IMG/VR virus record: IMGVR_UViG_3300014720_000017
Span: 62,001-126,000 of that record
DNA: 64,000 bases
Direction: 5' to 3' (one strand)
Source of the DNA: a virus
Position 1 is the stretch's first letter, and each line of letters begins with the position of its first letter. This document shows positions 33,645 through 42,082 of this stretch, piece by piece. The notes beneath the pieces were generated by a model. It was not told the DNA's origin, ran no database searches, and saw only the letters and a program-made list of their open reading frames with translations. The translations under genes and the position numbers were made by a program.

Positions 33645-34318
33645 TACCAATTTTTATCGGATACGATCCTCGGGAAGCCATAGCATACCATGTATGCACG
33701 AATAGTATCATTAGACATTCAAGTCAGCCTGTATCGATATCACCATTAGCTCTAAACATATTAAAAGATTATAAAGAACAGCACACAGATGGCAGCAATC
33801 ATTTTATCTATAGTCGTTTCCTTGTTCCTCATCTCATGGAATACAAGGGCTGGGCAATATTTATGGATGGAGACATGCTGTTGCGTGATGACATTGAAAA
33901 ACTATGGGCACTACGAGACGAGTCAAAAGCAGTTATGGTTGTCAAACATGATTATAAAACTAAAATGACTGAAAAATATCTCGGTTCTAAAAATGAAAAT
34001 TATCCTTGTAAAAATTGGAGTAGTGTGATACTTTGGAATTGCGGACATCCTGCTAACCGATCTGTAACTACCGATTTTATACAGTCTGCTACCGGTGCTA
34101 TCTTGCACAGATTCACGTGGTTGGATGCTAATCTAGTGGGGCAATTACCCATCGAATGGAATTGGCTACCCGACGAGTACGGTGCCAACCCTGGAGCAAA
34201 ATTACTACATTACACTCTAGGAACTCCTAGCTTCCATGATTTTGCTACTACTCCGATGGGCGACGAATGGCACCGAGAACGCATCTACACTGACTACTGT
34301 TTACAGCACGGACTATGA
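33641..34318 (+). CDS. GT-A glycosyltransferase (GT8-like)
   Basis: The start at ATG 33641 overlaps the previous stop (ATGA). The upstream start at 33614 would add nine residues inside the previous gene. The 225-residue product has IPIFIGYDPREAIAYHVCTNSI at the N-terminus and GWAIFMDGDMLLRDDIEKLW, whose DGD corresponds to the metal- and nucleotide-sugar-binding DxD. AVMVVKHDYK and EWNWLPDEYG complete the GT8-like layout. It is part of a tightly coupled run of glycan genes to 39196. Confidence 0.75.
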   Translation: MIPIFIGYDPREAIAYHVCTNSIIRHSSQPVSISPLALNILKDYKEQHTDGSNHFIYSRFLVPHLMEYKGWAIFMDGDMLLRDDIEKLWALRDESKAVMVVKHDYKTKMTEKYLGSKNENYPCKNWSSVILWNCGHPANRSVTTDFIQSATGAILHRFTWLDANLVGQLPIEWNWLPDEYGANPGAKLLHYTLGTPSFHDFATTPMGDEWHRERIYTDYCLQHGL

Positions 34319-34953
34319 TTACAAATAAATTTAATTTTTCAGAAAATTTTCTAGATAAGTTTGAAATTGCGGTACATCCTCTGGGAGCGGAACGACAAAA
34401 TCACCTATATCAAGTTTTAGATCTGCCAATGATAAATGGATCAATTTTAGAATTTGGTGTATGGAAAGGAAGAAGCCTTAGAATAATATCGAATCATTTT
34501 CCTTCTGAAGTTGTGTGGGGATTTGATAGCTTCGAGGGATTACCTGAAGATTGGTTTACGATTTCTAAAACAGAACCATCCCATCCAAAAGGCCATTTCC
34601 GTATTGACGAGCTGCCTAAATTTGCTAAGAATGTTAAATTAGTAAAAGGATTTTTTAAAGATACATTGCCTCAATGGATACAGAATAATCAATCTGAAAT
34701 AAAATTCATTCATATCGACAGCGATCTTTATTCAAGTGCTAGAGATATTTTAACTCTGTTAAATCCGATTATCGTACCAGGCACAATTATACTTTTCGAC
34801 GAATTATATCCTTGGGGCGGCCACGAACTGTATCTAGAATGGCAACTCGGTGAATTTAAAGCATTAAAAGAATGGGTAATTGAATACGATCGAGAATTCG
34901 TACCCTTGCTGCGAAGTAGACACATGCAATGTTCAATTAGAATTAAAAAATGA
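34315..34953 (+). CDS. TylF-type methyltransferase
   Basis: A 212-residue S-adenosylmethionine-dependent O-methyltransferase of the TylF/macrocin family. ILEFGVWKGRSLRII is the SAM-binding motif, VVWGFDSFEGLPEDW the second strand, FIHIDSDLYSSARDIL the metal-proximal acidic strand, and GTIILFDELYPWGG follows. Such enzymes methylate sugar hydroxyls. It overlaps neighbours by 4 bases at both ends. It is more AT-rich than the replication genes. Confidence 0.8.
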   Translation: MITNKFNFSENFLDKFEIAVHPLGAERQNHLYQVLDLPMINGSILEFGVWKGRSLRIISNHFPSEVVWGFDSFEGLPEDWFTISKTEPSHPKGHFRIDELPKFAKNVKLVKGFFKDTLPQWIQNNQSEIKFIHIDSDLYSSARDILTLLNPIIVPGTIILFDELYPWGGHELYLEWQLGEFKALKEWVIEYDREFVPLLRSRHMQCSIRIKK

Positions 34954-35747
34954 TCTTCCTCAGCAAAGACGGTCAAGACCCATATATCAACATGCTGGCA
35001 CAGGGCTGTGGCAAAAAAGTCACTGATACCAACGACTTTGACTATGACGCTAGTTCCGAACCTATTGTGCTTAGAGGCATTCTCAAGAAAAAAATCATAC
35101 ATCGTTGTTTAGCCGATGGTAGAACATTTTACTACGTAGACACAGGATACTTTGGCAATGAGATAACTGCTAGTAATCCCAATGGTTGGAAGTATTGGCA
35201 TAGGATTGTAAAGAATGATCTACAACACAAATATGTCGTGCCAAGATCTGATGATAGATTTAAAATTTTCAAAAAAAAGATTTCTCTTTGGAAAAAGACA
35301 GGATCTAAAATATTAATCGCAAAGCCAGACGACAAACCGATGAGATTCTATGATTATGACATGGATCTATGGCTGCAGAATACCGTTGATGCCATCCGCA
35401 AGCACACCGATAGGCCTATAGAGATAAGAGATCGTGCTGCTAAACGCATAGATAGAATACAGCACAATACACTGCAAGAAGCATTAGATGACGATGTGTT
35501 CGCACTCGTGACTTTTAACAGTGTGGCCGCTGTGGAATCTGTGTTCCACGGCATTCCTGTGTTTACACTAGCACCGACTAATGCAGCTGAACCAATGGGA
35601 CTGCAGGACCTTTCACTGATAGAAACTCCTCGTTATCCGGACAGTGATGAAATTTATCAATGGGCCTGCCATTTGGCCTACGGTCAATTCCACAACAGCG
35701 AATTGCGCAACGGCAAAGCAATGGAGAAGTTGTTAAATGGAAATTGA
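34950..35747 (+). CDS. KpsC-like glycosyltransferase family paralog A
   Basis: A 265-residue member of a family present six times in this window. The shared blocks are FYYVDTGYFGN (N-terminal strand), GSKILIAKPDD, a 'kyTDRPIEIRd' segment (HTDRPIEIRDRAAK), ALVTFNSVAAVESVFHGIPVFTLA, and the C-terminal HLAYGQFHNSELRNG. The 'NS..a.Es...G.Pv' block resembles the nucleotide-sugar region of capsule (KpsC/KpsS, Capsule_synth) GT-B enzymes. It probably transfers a sugar; donor unknown. It overlaps the neighbours on both sides. Confidence 0.6.
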   Translation: MIFLSKDGQDPYINMLAQGCGKKVTDTNDFDYDASSEPIVLRGILKKKIIHRCLADGRTFYYVDTGYFGNEITASNPNGWKYWHRIVKNDLQHKYVVPRSDDRFKIFKKKISLWKKTGSKILIAKPDDKPMRFYDYDMDLWLQNTVDAIRKHTDRPIEIRDRAAKRIDRIQHNTLQEALDDDVFALVTFNSVAAVESVFHGIPVFTLAPTNAAEPMGLQDLSLIETPRYPDSDEIYQWACHLAYGQFHNSELRNGKAMEKLLNGN

Positions 35748-36492
35748 TGATGCATCATGGGAAGGAATCTTTAGAAAATCTATAACAGGATTATCACCTG
35801 CTATATTTCGAGGAATAATAAAAAGAAAACACATACATAATTGTCTAAATCGAGGTGAAGATTTTTATTATATGGATACCGGATATTTTGGAAATTTTAC
35901 CAGTTCAGGTAATCCCAGCGGAAAAAAAATATATCATAGAATAGTCAAAAATGAATTACAAAAATCTGTAATAGAAAACAAACCTGCAGATAGATGGAAG
36001 GCGTTAGTAAACGGTGACAGAAGATTGCAGTGGCCGGGATGGAAAAAAGACGGCGATAAAATTTTATTGATTGTATCTAATCCCAAGTCCTGTCATTATT
36101 TTGGATATGAGATGCCTCTATGGCTAGATGAAACTGTCGCTACTATAAAAAAATACACAGATATGCAGATCATAATAAGACACAAAGGATCGAGATCTAA
36201 CAGAAACAGTGACAGTATCTATGACGCTTTAGATAAGAAAATTTTTGCTACAGTTGCATTCAACAGTATTGCCGCAATGGAATCTATTGCTTATGGTGTA
36301 CCGGCATTTGTTACAGTACCTTGTGCGGCATCACCACTAGCTCTTACAGACCTTTCAAAAATTGCAACTCCTTGGTATCCAGATCCTAAATTAGTTGCAC
36401 AACATTGCCACTCATTGGCCTATGGTCAATTCACTCACGAAGAAATCGCCAATGGCACAGCATGGAAAATATTAAATGAAACTTCTGCTTAA
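35737..36492 (+). CDS. KpsC-like glycosyltransferase family paralog B
   Basis: A 251-residue paralog of the preceding gene: FYYMDTGYFGNFTSSGNPSG, GDKILLIVSNPK, KYTDMQIIIRHKGSRS, ATVAFNSIAAMESIAYGVPAFV and SLAYGQFTHEEIANGTAW. The two are the most similar pair of the six, suggesting a recent tandem duplication. It overlaps the upstream gene by 11 bases and the downstream gene by 17. A divergent N-terminus lacks the DGQDPYI segment of paralog A. Confidence 0.6.
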   Translation: MEIDDASWEGIFRKSITGLSPAIFRGIIKRKHIHNCLNRGEDFYYMDTGYFGNFTSSGNPSGKKIYHRIVKNELQKSVIENKPADRWKALVNGDRRLQWPGWKKDGDKILLIVSNPKSCHYFGYEMPLWLDETVATIKKYTDMQIIIRHKGSRSNRNSDSIYDALDKKIFATVAFNSIAAMESIAYGVPAFVTVPCAASPLALTDLSKIATPWYPDPKLVAQHCHSLAYGQFTHEEIANGTAWKILNETSA

Positions 36493-37570
36493 TGATAAAG
36501 AGATTGCTAGATTTTTGATTGAATTGGTCAACGTCTCGGATGCCTGCAAACATATTGAATTAGACGAGCGACACACTGCCGGAGCAATAGAATATGTAAT
36601 TGAAACTAAAAATAAACCTAAGTTTGATATAAACAAACACAGAGAAAAATTAAAACAGAAGATCACGCAGGGAGTTCGCAAAGACCTCAAAGCATGGATG
36701 GATTTGGTAAATCAACAGATCAGCAATCACAAAGAACACTATTACAAAAACATACATCGCCACATCGATGTTCTCATAGATAGACTAGAAGAAGAACAGA
36801 TACTAGAACTCTATAGATCTCATCCCAAACAAAACTTTATTAAAACTGTAGGGCTTCAAATTGACCCAGACGCAGAAATGATGAGACGTAGACATTTTGA
36901 TGCTGTGGAAGAGGATTGTCTTTTACGTAACACCGTAGGCAACGAACAGATACTGGTTGATAAAATAGATCGCAATCTGCCTTTTTGGTTCATTGACAGT
37001 GGATACACGAATTTTATAGAACCTAACAAAAAATGGCACAGACTAGTTAGGAATCATTTACATTTCAATCGAAATTTCGTAGCACCGGTTGATCGATTAG
37101 GTATTTTTTCTAGTTTTCCTGGACCGTGGCGACGTGACGGAACTAAAATTTTAATTATTGAACCTGGAGAATTTGCTGCCGGTATAATGCATGTGGAGGC
37201 CAAGTCTTGGAGTAGGCAAGTTGCTGATGAATTAAAAAAATACACAGATCGTCCTATTGAATTTAGATCGAAAACAAATAAAAAAACCAGAACCAGCCTG
37301 TATCAACAACTATTGAACGGCGATTACTATTGTACTATCAGTATCAATTCCAACAGTGCCATAGAATCTATCTGGGCAGGCGTGCCTGCTATTACTTTGA
37401 ATAAGCATGTTAGTAACCCTGTGACAAAGGGCAATCTAAGTGAGATCAATGATCTATATTATGGACCGCTGGGAGATTGGTTGGCCTGGCTCAGCTATTG
37501 TCAATTTACCTTTGATGAATTAATGGATGGTACTGCCCTAGATATTGTAAGGCGTTATCACGGTGTCTAA
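36476..37570 (+). CDS. KpsC-like paralog C with N-terminal helical extension
   Basis: A 364-residue paralog. Residues ~1-130 are a helical, charged extension (HREKLKQKITQGVRKDLKAW...HRHIDVLIDRLEEEQ) absent from the other five copies. The core follows: FWFIDSGYTNF, GTKILIIEPGEF, KYTDRPIEFRSKTNK, TISINSNSAIESIWAGVPAITL and WLSYCQFTFDELMDGTAL. The extension may be a partner-binding or oligomerisation domain. The gene overlaps its neighbours. Confidence 0.6.
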   Translation: MKLLLNDKEIARFLIELVNVSDACKHIELDERHTAGAIEYVIETKNKPKFDINKHREKLKQKITQGVRKDLKAWMDLVNQQISNHKEHYYKNIHRHIDVLIDRLEEEQILELYRSHPKQNFIKTVGLQIDPDAEMMRRRHFDAVEEDCLLRNTVGNEQILVDKIDRNLPFWFIDSGYTNFIEPNKKWHRLVRNHLHFNRNFVAPVDRLGIFSSFPGPWRRDGTKILIIEPGEFAAGIMHVEAKSWSRQVADELKKYTDRPIEFRSKTNKKTRTSLYQQLLNGDYYCTISINSNSAIESIWAGVPAITLNKHVSNPVTKGNLSEINDLYYGPLGDWLAWLSYCQFTFDELMDGTALDIVRRYHGV

Positions 37571-38489
37571 TCTCACTGCTGTAGCCTACTATGCCGGAAT
37601 TCCGCCCAATAACCGGAACCCAGAGAAGCCTCAGATTTTAGATAATTTCTGTCAAGGAGTTCGTGCGGTCGGTGATATTGCCATACAGCATCAAGGAATG
37701 AATGCTATATCTTGTGATGTTGCATTGATACAGGGATTTGTGCATGAACATGGCAAATCTGCACCTCACCTACAATTGAGACAAGATGCTGTAAATTTAC
37801 AAAAGAAAAACAATCGGCGAAGCCTTATTGTAGACAGCAATCTTTTTCTATATGCAGATCCAAATAATACCAAAACTTATCTAAGATACAGTTTCGACGG
37901 AATTTTTCCAACTACAGGATTTTATTTTGACCGTGATATTGATCCTACTCGCTGGCGGAAAATAAGCCAGGATCTCAATATCAATTTGAAACCTTGGAGA
38001 ACAGAAGGCGATCATATATTGATCTGTCTGCAAAGACACGGAGGGTGGAGCATGGGGGGACTCGGTGTGCAGACATGGTTAGATCAGACCATAGCGCAAA
38101 TTAGGCAACACAGTAGAAAACGACAGATTGTTGTTCGTACACATCCTGGGGATAAAAAAATCAAATCAATTTTAAAAATTTACGGCAAGGGTGTGCATCT
38201 CAGCACTAATGAAAGATTAGTTGATGATTTAAGAAATGCATGGGCCACTGTTGTATATAACAGCAGTCCTAGTGTAGCTAGTATCATAGAAGGAGTTCCG
38301 GCATTTGTTACAGATCCTGTACCGCAACACAGTCAGTCGTTTGGTATCGCAAACACAGATCTAAGTCGATTAGAAAATCTCGAAGTGCCGGATAGACAAG
38401 CATGGATTGAGAAAATATCTATGTGCCATTGGAATTTTCAAGAGTTGCGTTCGGGTGAGGCCTGGAATTTTTTTAAGAGGTATATATGA
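37563..38489 (+). CDS. KpsC-like glycosyltransferase family paralog D
   Basis: A 308-residue paralog starting with GTG at 37563, overlapping the previous stop. The core blocks are SLIVDSNLFLYADPNN, GDHILICLQRHGGWS, KRQIVVRTHPGDKK, ATVVYNSSPSVASIIEGVPAFV and SMCHWNFQELRSGEAW. The 'VRtHP' step is typical of GT-B capsule enzymes. It has a longer N-terminal domain than paralogs A and B. It overlaps the FkbM gene by 4 bases. Confidence 0.6.
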   Translation: MSNLTAVAYYAGIPPNNRNPEKPQILDNFCQGVRAVGDIAIQHQGMNAISCDVALIQGFVHEHGKSAPHLQLRQDAVNLQKKNNRRSLIVDSNLFLYADPNNTKTYLRYSFDGIFPTTGFYFDRDIDPTRWRKISQDLNINLKPWRTEGDHILICLQRHGGWSMGGLGVQTWLDQTIAQIRQHSRKRQIVVRTHPGDKKIKSILKIYGKGVHLSTNERLVDDLRNAWATVVYNSSPSVASIIEGVPAFVTDPVPQHSQSFGIANTDLSRLENLEVPDRQAWIEKISMCHWNFQELRSGEAWNFFKRYI

Positions 38490-39196
38490 GATTAATGCAT
38501 AATGGTTGGTACGTGCCAGATGATGACAAAAAAATAAGTTTCGTTTTAGAGAACGATGTTGACAAGAGTAATCCGTCATACGAAGGAAAATTTCGAAATC
38601 AAATTTTAGAGCATCTTCCTAATAAAAGAACATTCATCGATGTTGGAGCAAATGTTGGTATTTGGAGTTTTCCTTTAATTGGAAAATTTAAAAAAATTGT
38701 TGGATACGAACCATCTAAACAAAATATAGAATGTCTTCAGGCAAATGTCGGCACAGCGATTGAAATAAGGACTAACGCGGTAGCCGACTTCGAAGGTACT
38801 GCTGATTTTCATCAAGCGGGAAAAAATTGTGGCGACGGAAAATTGTGTCGGGAGGGAGTCGGGGCATCATATACTGTTCCGGTTGTTAAGTTAGATAATG
38901 AAAATTTACTAGACGTTGATCTTATCAAAATAGATGTGCAAGGTTGGGAGTTAGAAGTTCTAAAAGGTGCAGAACATCTTATTCGTTCACAGCGGCCTTG
39001 GGTGATTTTTGAAGTTAATCAAGATATTGATACCTGTTGCAAATTTATGGAATCATTAAAATATGAAACCATTTATACTAAAAGTAAGAGAGTTTTCCTT
39101 TGGGCACCAACAGTTGGACACAATGCTCCGGCTGATAACTCTCAATTTGGTCGATACTTAGGTTCCGGCCCGTATGCTGCTAGGTTCGGTGGTTAA
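38486..39196 (+). CDS. FkbM-family methyltransferase
   Basis: A 236-residue SAM-dependent methyltransferase. TFIDVGANVGIWSFPLIG is motif I, VGYEPSKQNIECLQANV motif II, and VPVVKLDNENLLDVDLIKIDVQGWELEVLKGAEHLI is the FkbM signature with the acidic catalytic region. FkbM enzymes O-methylate sugars or polyketides. It is the last gene of the rightward run and converges with paralog E, overlapping by 39 bases. The C-terminal NSQFGRYLGSGPYAARFGG tail extends past the usual domain. Confidence 0.8.
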   Translation: MRLMHNGWYVPDDDKKISFVLENDVDKSNPSYEGKFRNQILEHLPNKRTFIDVGANVGIWSFPLIGKFKKIVGYEPSKQNIECLQANVGTAIEIRTNAVADFEGTADFHQAGKNCGDGKLCREGVGASYTVPVVKLDNENLLDVDLIKIDVQGWELEVLKGAEHLIRSQRPWVIFEVNQDIDTCCKFMESLKYETIYTKSKRVFLWAPTVGHNAPADNSQFGRYLGSGPYAARFGG

Positions 39197-39949
39197 AAAT
39201 TCCCAAGCGATTCCGTTCTCTAATTCGCTATGAGAAAATTGTCTATAAGAAAGATGCTTTAACCAAGAGTATCTTTTTCCTTGATCTATATTGGGAATAT
39301 TTTCTAAATCTGAAATTTCGTAATTCATTAAACTTGTTGTGGCAGAATGGCCCAATGCAATAACTGGAATTCCGGATAAAACTGCTTCAACTAGTGCGTT
39401 CGATGAGTAGCCAACAACCACATGTGTGTCATTTCTAATAAAATCGGTAAAAGTATCAGACAATAATCTGGTATTTCTCGAGTCTGGTCTGTTTCTTATC
39501 TTGATAGGACGATCGGAATATTTTTTTATTTCTTCTTGAGTCTTTTCAACCCAATTATCTGGTAATTTAAAACTTTTTAAAATTTTTTCATCGGGTGGTA
39601 CTATTACTATCGTTGCTCCCCTAACGAAATCTTGAATTTCGAGAGATAATGATTTCAGTCTATCGTCGGGTCTATCAATTATCGGACTCTGGTCTTGAAA
39701 ATTGTTTATAGATATCCTAATTATTTCTTTTCTTTTGATATTATCAAAATATCCGGTATCTAAATTATAAAATTTTCTATTATTCTCTATACAGTGCTGA
39801 TATAATACTTCTTTGTGCGATCCTGCCCAGCAGAGCAGTAACGATAAATCAGATAATGCTTCATCAACCGTAACAATTTTTCCATTACTGCCGTTTGAGA
39901 ATAGTTCACACCCGTATTTTGCACCACCAACACAAAAAAAATTATGCAT
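39158..39949 (-). CDS. KpsC-like glycosyltransferase family paralog E
   Basis: A 263-residue paralog on the minus strand. It has FYNLDTGYFDNIKRKE, GATIVIVPPDEK, KYSDRPIKIRNRPDSRN, HVVVGYSSNALVEAVLSGIPVIALG and HLSYRQFSHSELENGIAWEF. Its N-terminus (FFCVGGAKYGCELFSNG) resembles the 'fa.G....g...' opening of paralogs A and F. It is followed upstream by two further leftward genes and begins 4 bases after the GT-A gene. Confidence 0.6.
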   Translation of the reverse strand: MHNFFCVGGAKYGCELFSNGSNGKIVTVDEALSDLSLLLCWAGSHKEVLYQHCIENNRKFYNLDTGYFDNIKRKEIIRISINNFQDQSPIIDRPDDRLKSLSLEIQDFVRGATIVIVPPDEKILKSFKLPDNWVEKTQEEIKKYSDRPIKIRNRPDSRNTRLLSDTFTDFIRNDTHVVVGYSSNALVEAVLSGIPVIALGHSATTSLMNYEISDLENIPNIDQGKRYSWLKHLSYRQFSHSELENGIAWEFLTTEPSSIRAGT

Positions 39950-39953
39950 GAAA

Positions 39954-40787
39954 TTATCGCCAATACGTCTCTGTCCTTTGGATCTTTAAATCTTCTAGTT
40001 TACTGCGACCAAGATTCTTTCTTGAACCTTTTAGATGATCCAACCATGCACCCCACTCACTGTTAATCAGCGGATGTCCTTCCCCGGAGCTCATACCAGG
40101 AGCTGGTCGCAGATCGTGTAGGTGTTTTGCCCAGTCTAACTGTCGCATCTGCGGGAATTTTACACGTACAGCATCAAATACAAAACTGTCATGCCATTCT
40201 TCTAGAAGAAAAATTCCACGTTCTGCATCATCGTACATGCGTTGGAATTCTTTTAGAAAATTTTGTATGTTCGGCGATCTAAGATTCATGGCATATAACC
40301 CACATTCTGAATATTTGCCTTTTCTACCTAGATAACACAGTTCAGAGTCTGCGGGAATCATCCTGTGCAGGTCCTGCGTGGTGATAGGACTATGACATAT
40401 GGTATCGGCATCCATCCATATCAATATATCTGCATCAGTTTCTCGAGCACAGTGGAATATCGCATAGACCTTGTGTGCAAATCTCACAGCATGCCATTTA
40501 AATCCCTTGCCTGAGTCTTTTCTTCGAGATCTTACAGGGTCTGCCGAAACATCACCGTTGGCCTTGGGAACATTCCGCCAACGTTCTTTGAATGCCATTA
40601 GTTCTGAAATTTCTTCTAATCTTTTCAGCGTAACGTGATCGTGATCACTGATAGCAGGATTGCACGATTCGGGATAGATGTGTAATTTGACCTCGGCAGG
40701 CCAGTTTTGGCAGAATGTGTTGATCATTCTTTGACCATATTTTTTAAGACCCTCCTCGTGGAAGGTTGTTACCACTGCTATTTTCAT
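39954..40787 (-). CDS. GT-A glycosyltransferase-like protein
   Basis: The start at ATG 40787 (MKIAVVTTFHEEGLKKYGQRM) overlaps the upstream stop by the ATGA rule; the longer frame from 40838 lies inside the upstream gene. The product has 277 residues. ADILIWMDADTICHSPIT carries a DAD (DxD) motif, and ECGLYAMNLRSPNIQNFLKEF and EEWHDSFVFDAVR resemble viral nucleotide-sugar transferases. It probably adds a hexose; acceptor unknown. Confidence 0.65.
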   Translation of the reverse strand: MKIAVVTTFHEEGLKKYGQRMINTFCQNWPAEVKLHIYPESCNPAISDHDHVTLKRLEEISELMAFKERWRNVPKANGDVSADPVRSRRKDSGKGFKWHAVRFAHKVYAIFHCARETDADILIWMDADTICHSPITTQDLHRMIPADSELCYLGRKGKYSECGLYAMNLRSPNIQNFLKEFQRMYDDAERGIFLLEEWHDSFVFDAVRVKFPQMRQLDWAKHLHDLRPAPGMSSGEGHPLINSEWGAWLDHLKGSRKNLGRSKLEDLKIQRTETYWR

Positions 40788-41182
40788 TTTATCTTTTCCC
40801 ATACGTGATAAATTCCCTGTAAACTGGTGCACTGCCATCCTGTTTTAAACAATGGCTTAGATAGATGTCTAAGTATGCAATCGTTGCCTTCGACAAATAT
40901 AGTTGACTTGTGCCTTTGCCAAAAATCTTCCAGGATATCTAATTTATCAATCTTATCTAGGTCGATAAATATAGCACCGACCTGTGTCAACACATTTAGA
41001 TCATCGAAATTTTCTTTGTAGATGAGGTTTCTTGCCTTAGCTGACGGTAGATCGGCATCCACAACAAAAACATTGGTGTAGATCTCCAACAATTGGTCAA
41101 GATAACCAAATGCCTTGCCTACAACCAAGGCGTTTTCTGTGTAACCAGATAATTTTCTTAATCTTTTTGCGAACTTGGCCAT
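40784..41182 (-). CDS. Rossmann-like hypothetical protein (132 aa)
   Basis: A 132-residue protein: ENALVVGKAFGYLDQLLEIY, VFVVDADLPSAKARNLIYK, GAIFIDLDKIDKLDILEDFW and TIFVEGND suggest alternating beta/alpha units as in a truncated SAM-binding fold, but a clear GxGxG is missing (GKAFGYL). It is translationally coupled to the downstream GT-A gene. A late-type AATAAATA lies 20 nt upstream of the ATG. Function unknown. Confidence 0.55.
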   Translation of the reverse strand: MAKFAKRLRKLSGYTENALVVGKAFGYLDQLLEIYTNVFVVDADLPSAKARNLIYKENFDDLNVLTQVGAIFIDLDKIDKLDILEDFWQRHKSTIFVEGNDCILRHLSKPLFKTGWQCTSLQGIYHVWEKIK

Positions 41183-41202
41183 AATATCATTAAATACACA
41201 GT

Positions 41203-41210
41203 TATTTATT
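41203..41210 (-). promoter_or_regulatory. late promoter-like motif (AATAAATA)
   Basis: AATAAATA on the minus strand lies 20 nt before ATG 41182 in the 35-bp divergent gap between 41182 and 41218. It would drive the leftward GT-A/paralog E unit. No second signal is evident for the rightward gene at 41218. Confidence 0.45.
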
Positions 41211-41217
41211 ACTCAAC

Positions 41218-42051
41218 ATGCGCTTCAAATTATATCGGCAATACGGTGCACTAAACAGCCAACCAATCTTTGATGCGTTTGCACAGGGAGCACAGTCTCT
41301 TGGCCACAGCATAGTCGATGATCATGAAGATGTTGCAGTGATTTGGTCAGTGCTATGGTCTGGCAGGATGAGTCGTAATCGTGAAGTCTACTATCAGTGT
41401 AGAAATATCAACAAACCAGTGATCATCATCGAAGTAGGAAATCTACGTAGAAATCACACGTGGCGAATTTCGCTGAATCATATCAATAATCTTGGAGAAT
41501 TTGCCAACGACAGAGATCTCGACTCAGCTCGACCAAAAAAATTAGGTGCGGATCTGAGAGATAGGAGATCCGACCAACGACCAGACATACTTATAGCGTG
41601 TCAACACAGTCACAGTCTTCAATGGGAAGGTATGCCGTCGATGAAAACCTGGGTTGAAAACACTGTGAAACAGATACGAGCTAAATCTCAACGAAAAATC
41701 ATAGTGAGACCACATCCTAGATCATTGTTTGGTCTAGATATACCAGATGTGACCCTAGAACGTCCTCGATTGATATCAGGCAGCTATGACGATTTTGATA
41801 TTTTCTACAATTATCACTGTGTTATCAATCACAACAGCGGTCCTGCTGTGCAAGCCGTCATACAAGGAGTACCTGTGTTGTGTGATTCCACCAGTTTGGC
41901 CTCGGATCTGTCTATCACTTGGGATCAAATAGAAACTCCCATGATGCCAGACAGACAGGAATGGTTCTTGCGACTGTGTCACACCGAATGGACCGTGGAG
42001 GAAATCAGCCAAGGCATTCCATTAGCAAGATTAATGCCAAAAATCAGTTGA
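41218..42051 (+). CDS. KpsC-like glycosyltransferase family paralog F
   Basis: A 277-residue paralog: FDAFAQGAQSLGHSIVDDHEDVAVIWSVLW, VIIIEVGNLRRNHTWRISLN, RKIIVRPHPRSLFG, CVINHNSGPAVQAVIQGVPVLC and LCHTEWTVEEISQGIP. The opening 'faqG...lGh....' and 'VRpHP' are clearest here and agree with GT-B capsule-type enzymes. It has the most complete N-terminal domain of the family. It stands alone between two divergent or promoter gaps. Confidence 0.6.
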   Translation: MRFKLYRQYGALNSQPIFDAFAQGAQSLGHSIVDDHEDVAVIWSVLWSGRMSRNREVYYQCRNINKPVIIIEVGNLRRNHTWRISLNHINNLGEFANDRDLDSARPKKLGADLRDRRSDQRPDILIACQHSHSLQWEGMPSMKTWVENTVKQIRAKSQRKIIVRPHPRSLFGLDIPDVTLERPRLISGSYDDFDIFYNYHCVINHNSGPAVQAVIQGVPVLCDSTSLASDLSITWDQIETPMMPDRQEWFLRLCHTEWTVEEISQGIPLARLMPKIS

Positions 42052-42076
42052 CTTTCAGATCTTAAACACTTATAAT
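42048..42076 (+). promoter_or_regulatory. sigma70-like early promoter
   Basis: TTGACT (42048-42053), a 17-bp spacer and TATAAT (42071-42076) end 6 nt before ATG 42083, so the predicted start of transcription coincides with the start codon. The -35 box overlaps the stop codon of paralog F. It drives the uvsW unit. Confidence 0.75.
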
Positions 42077-42082
42077 GTATTA

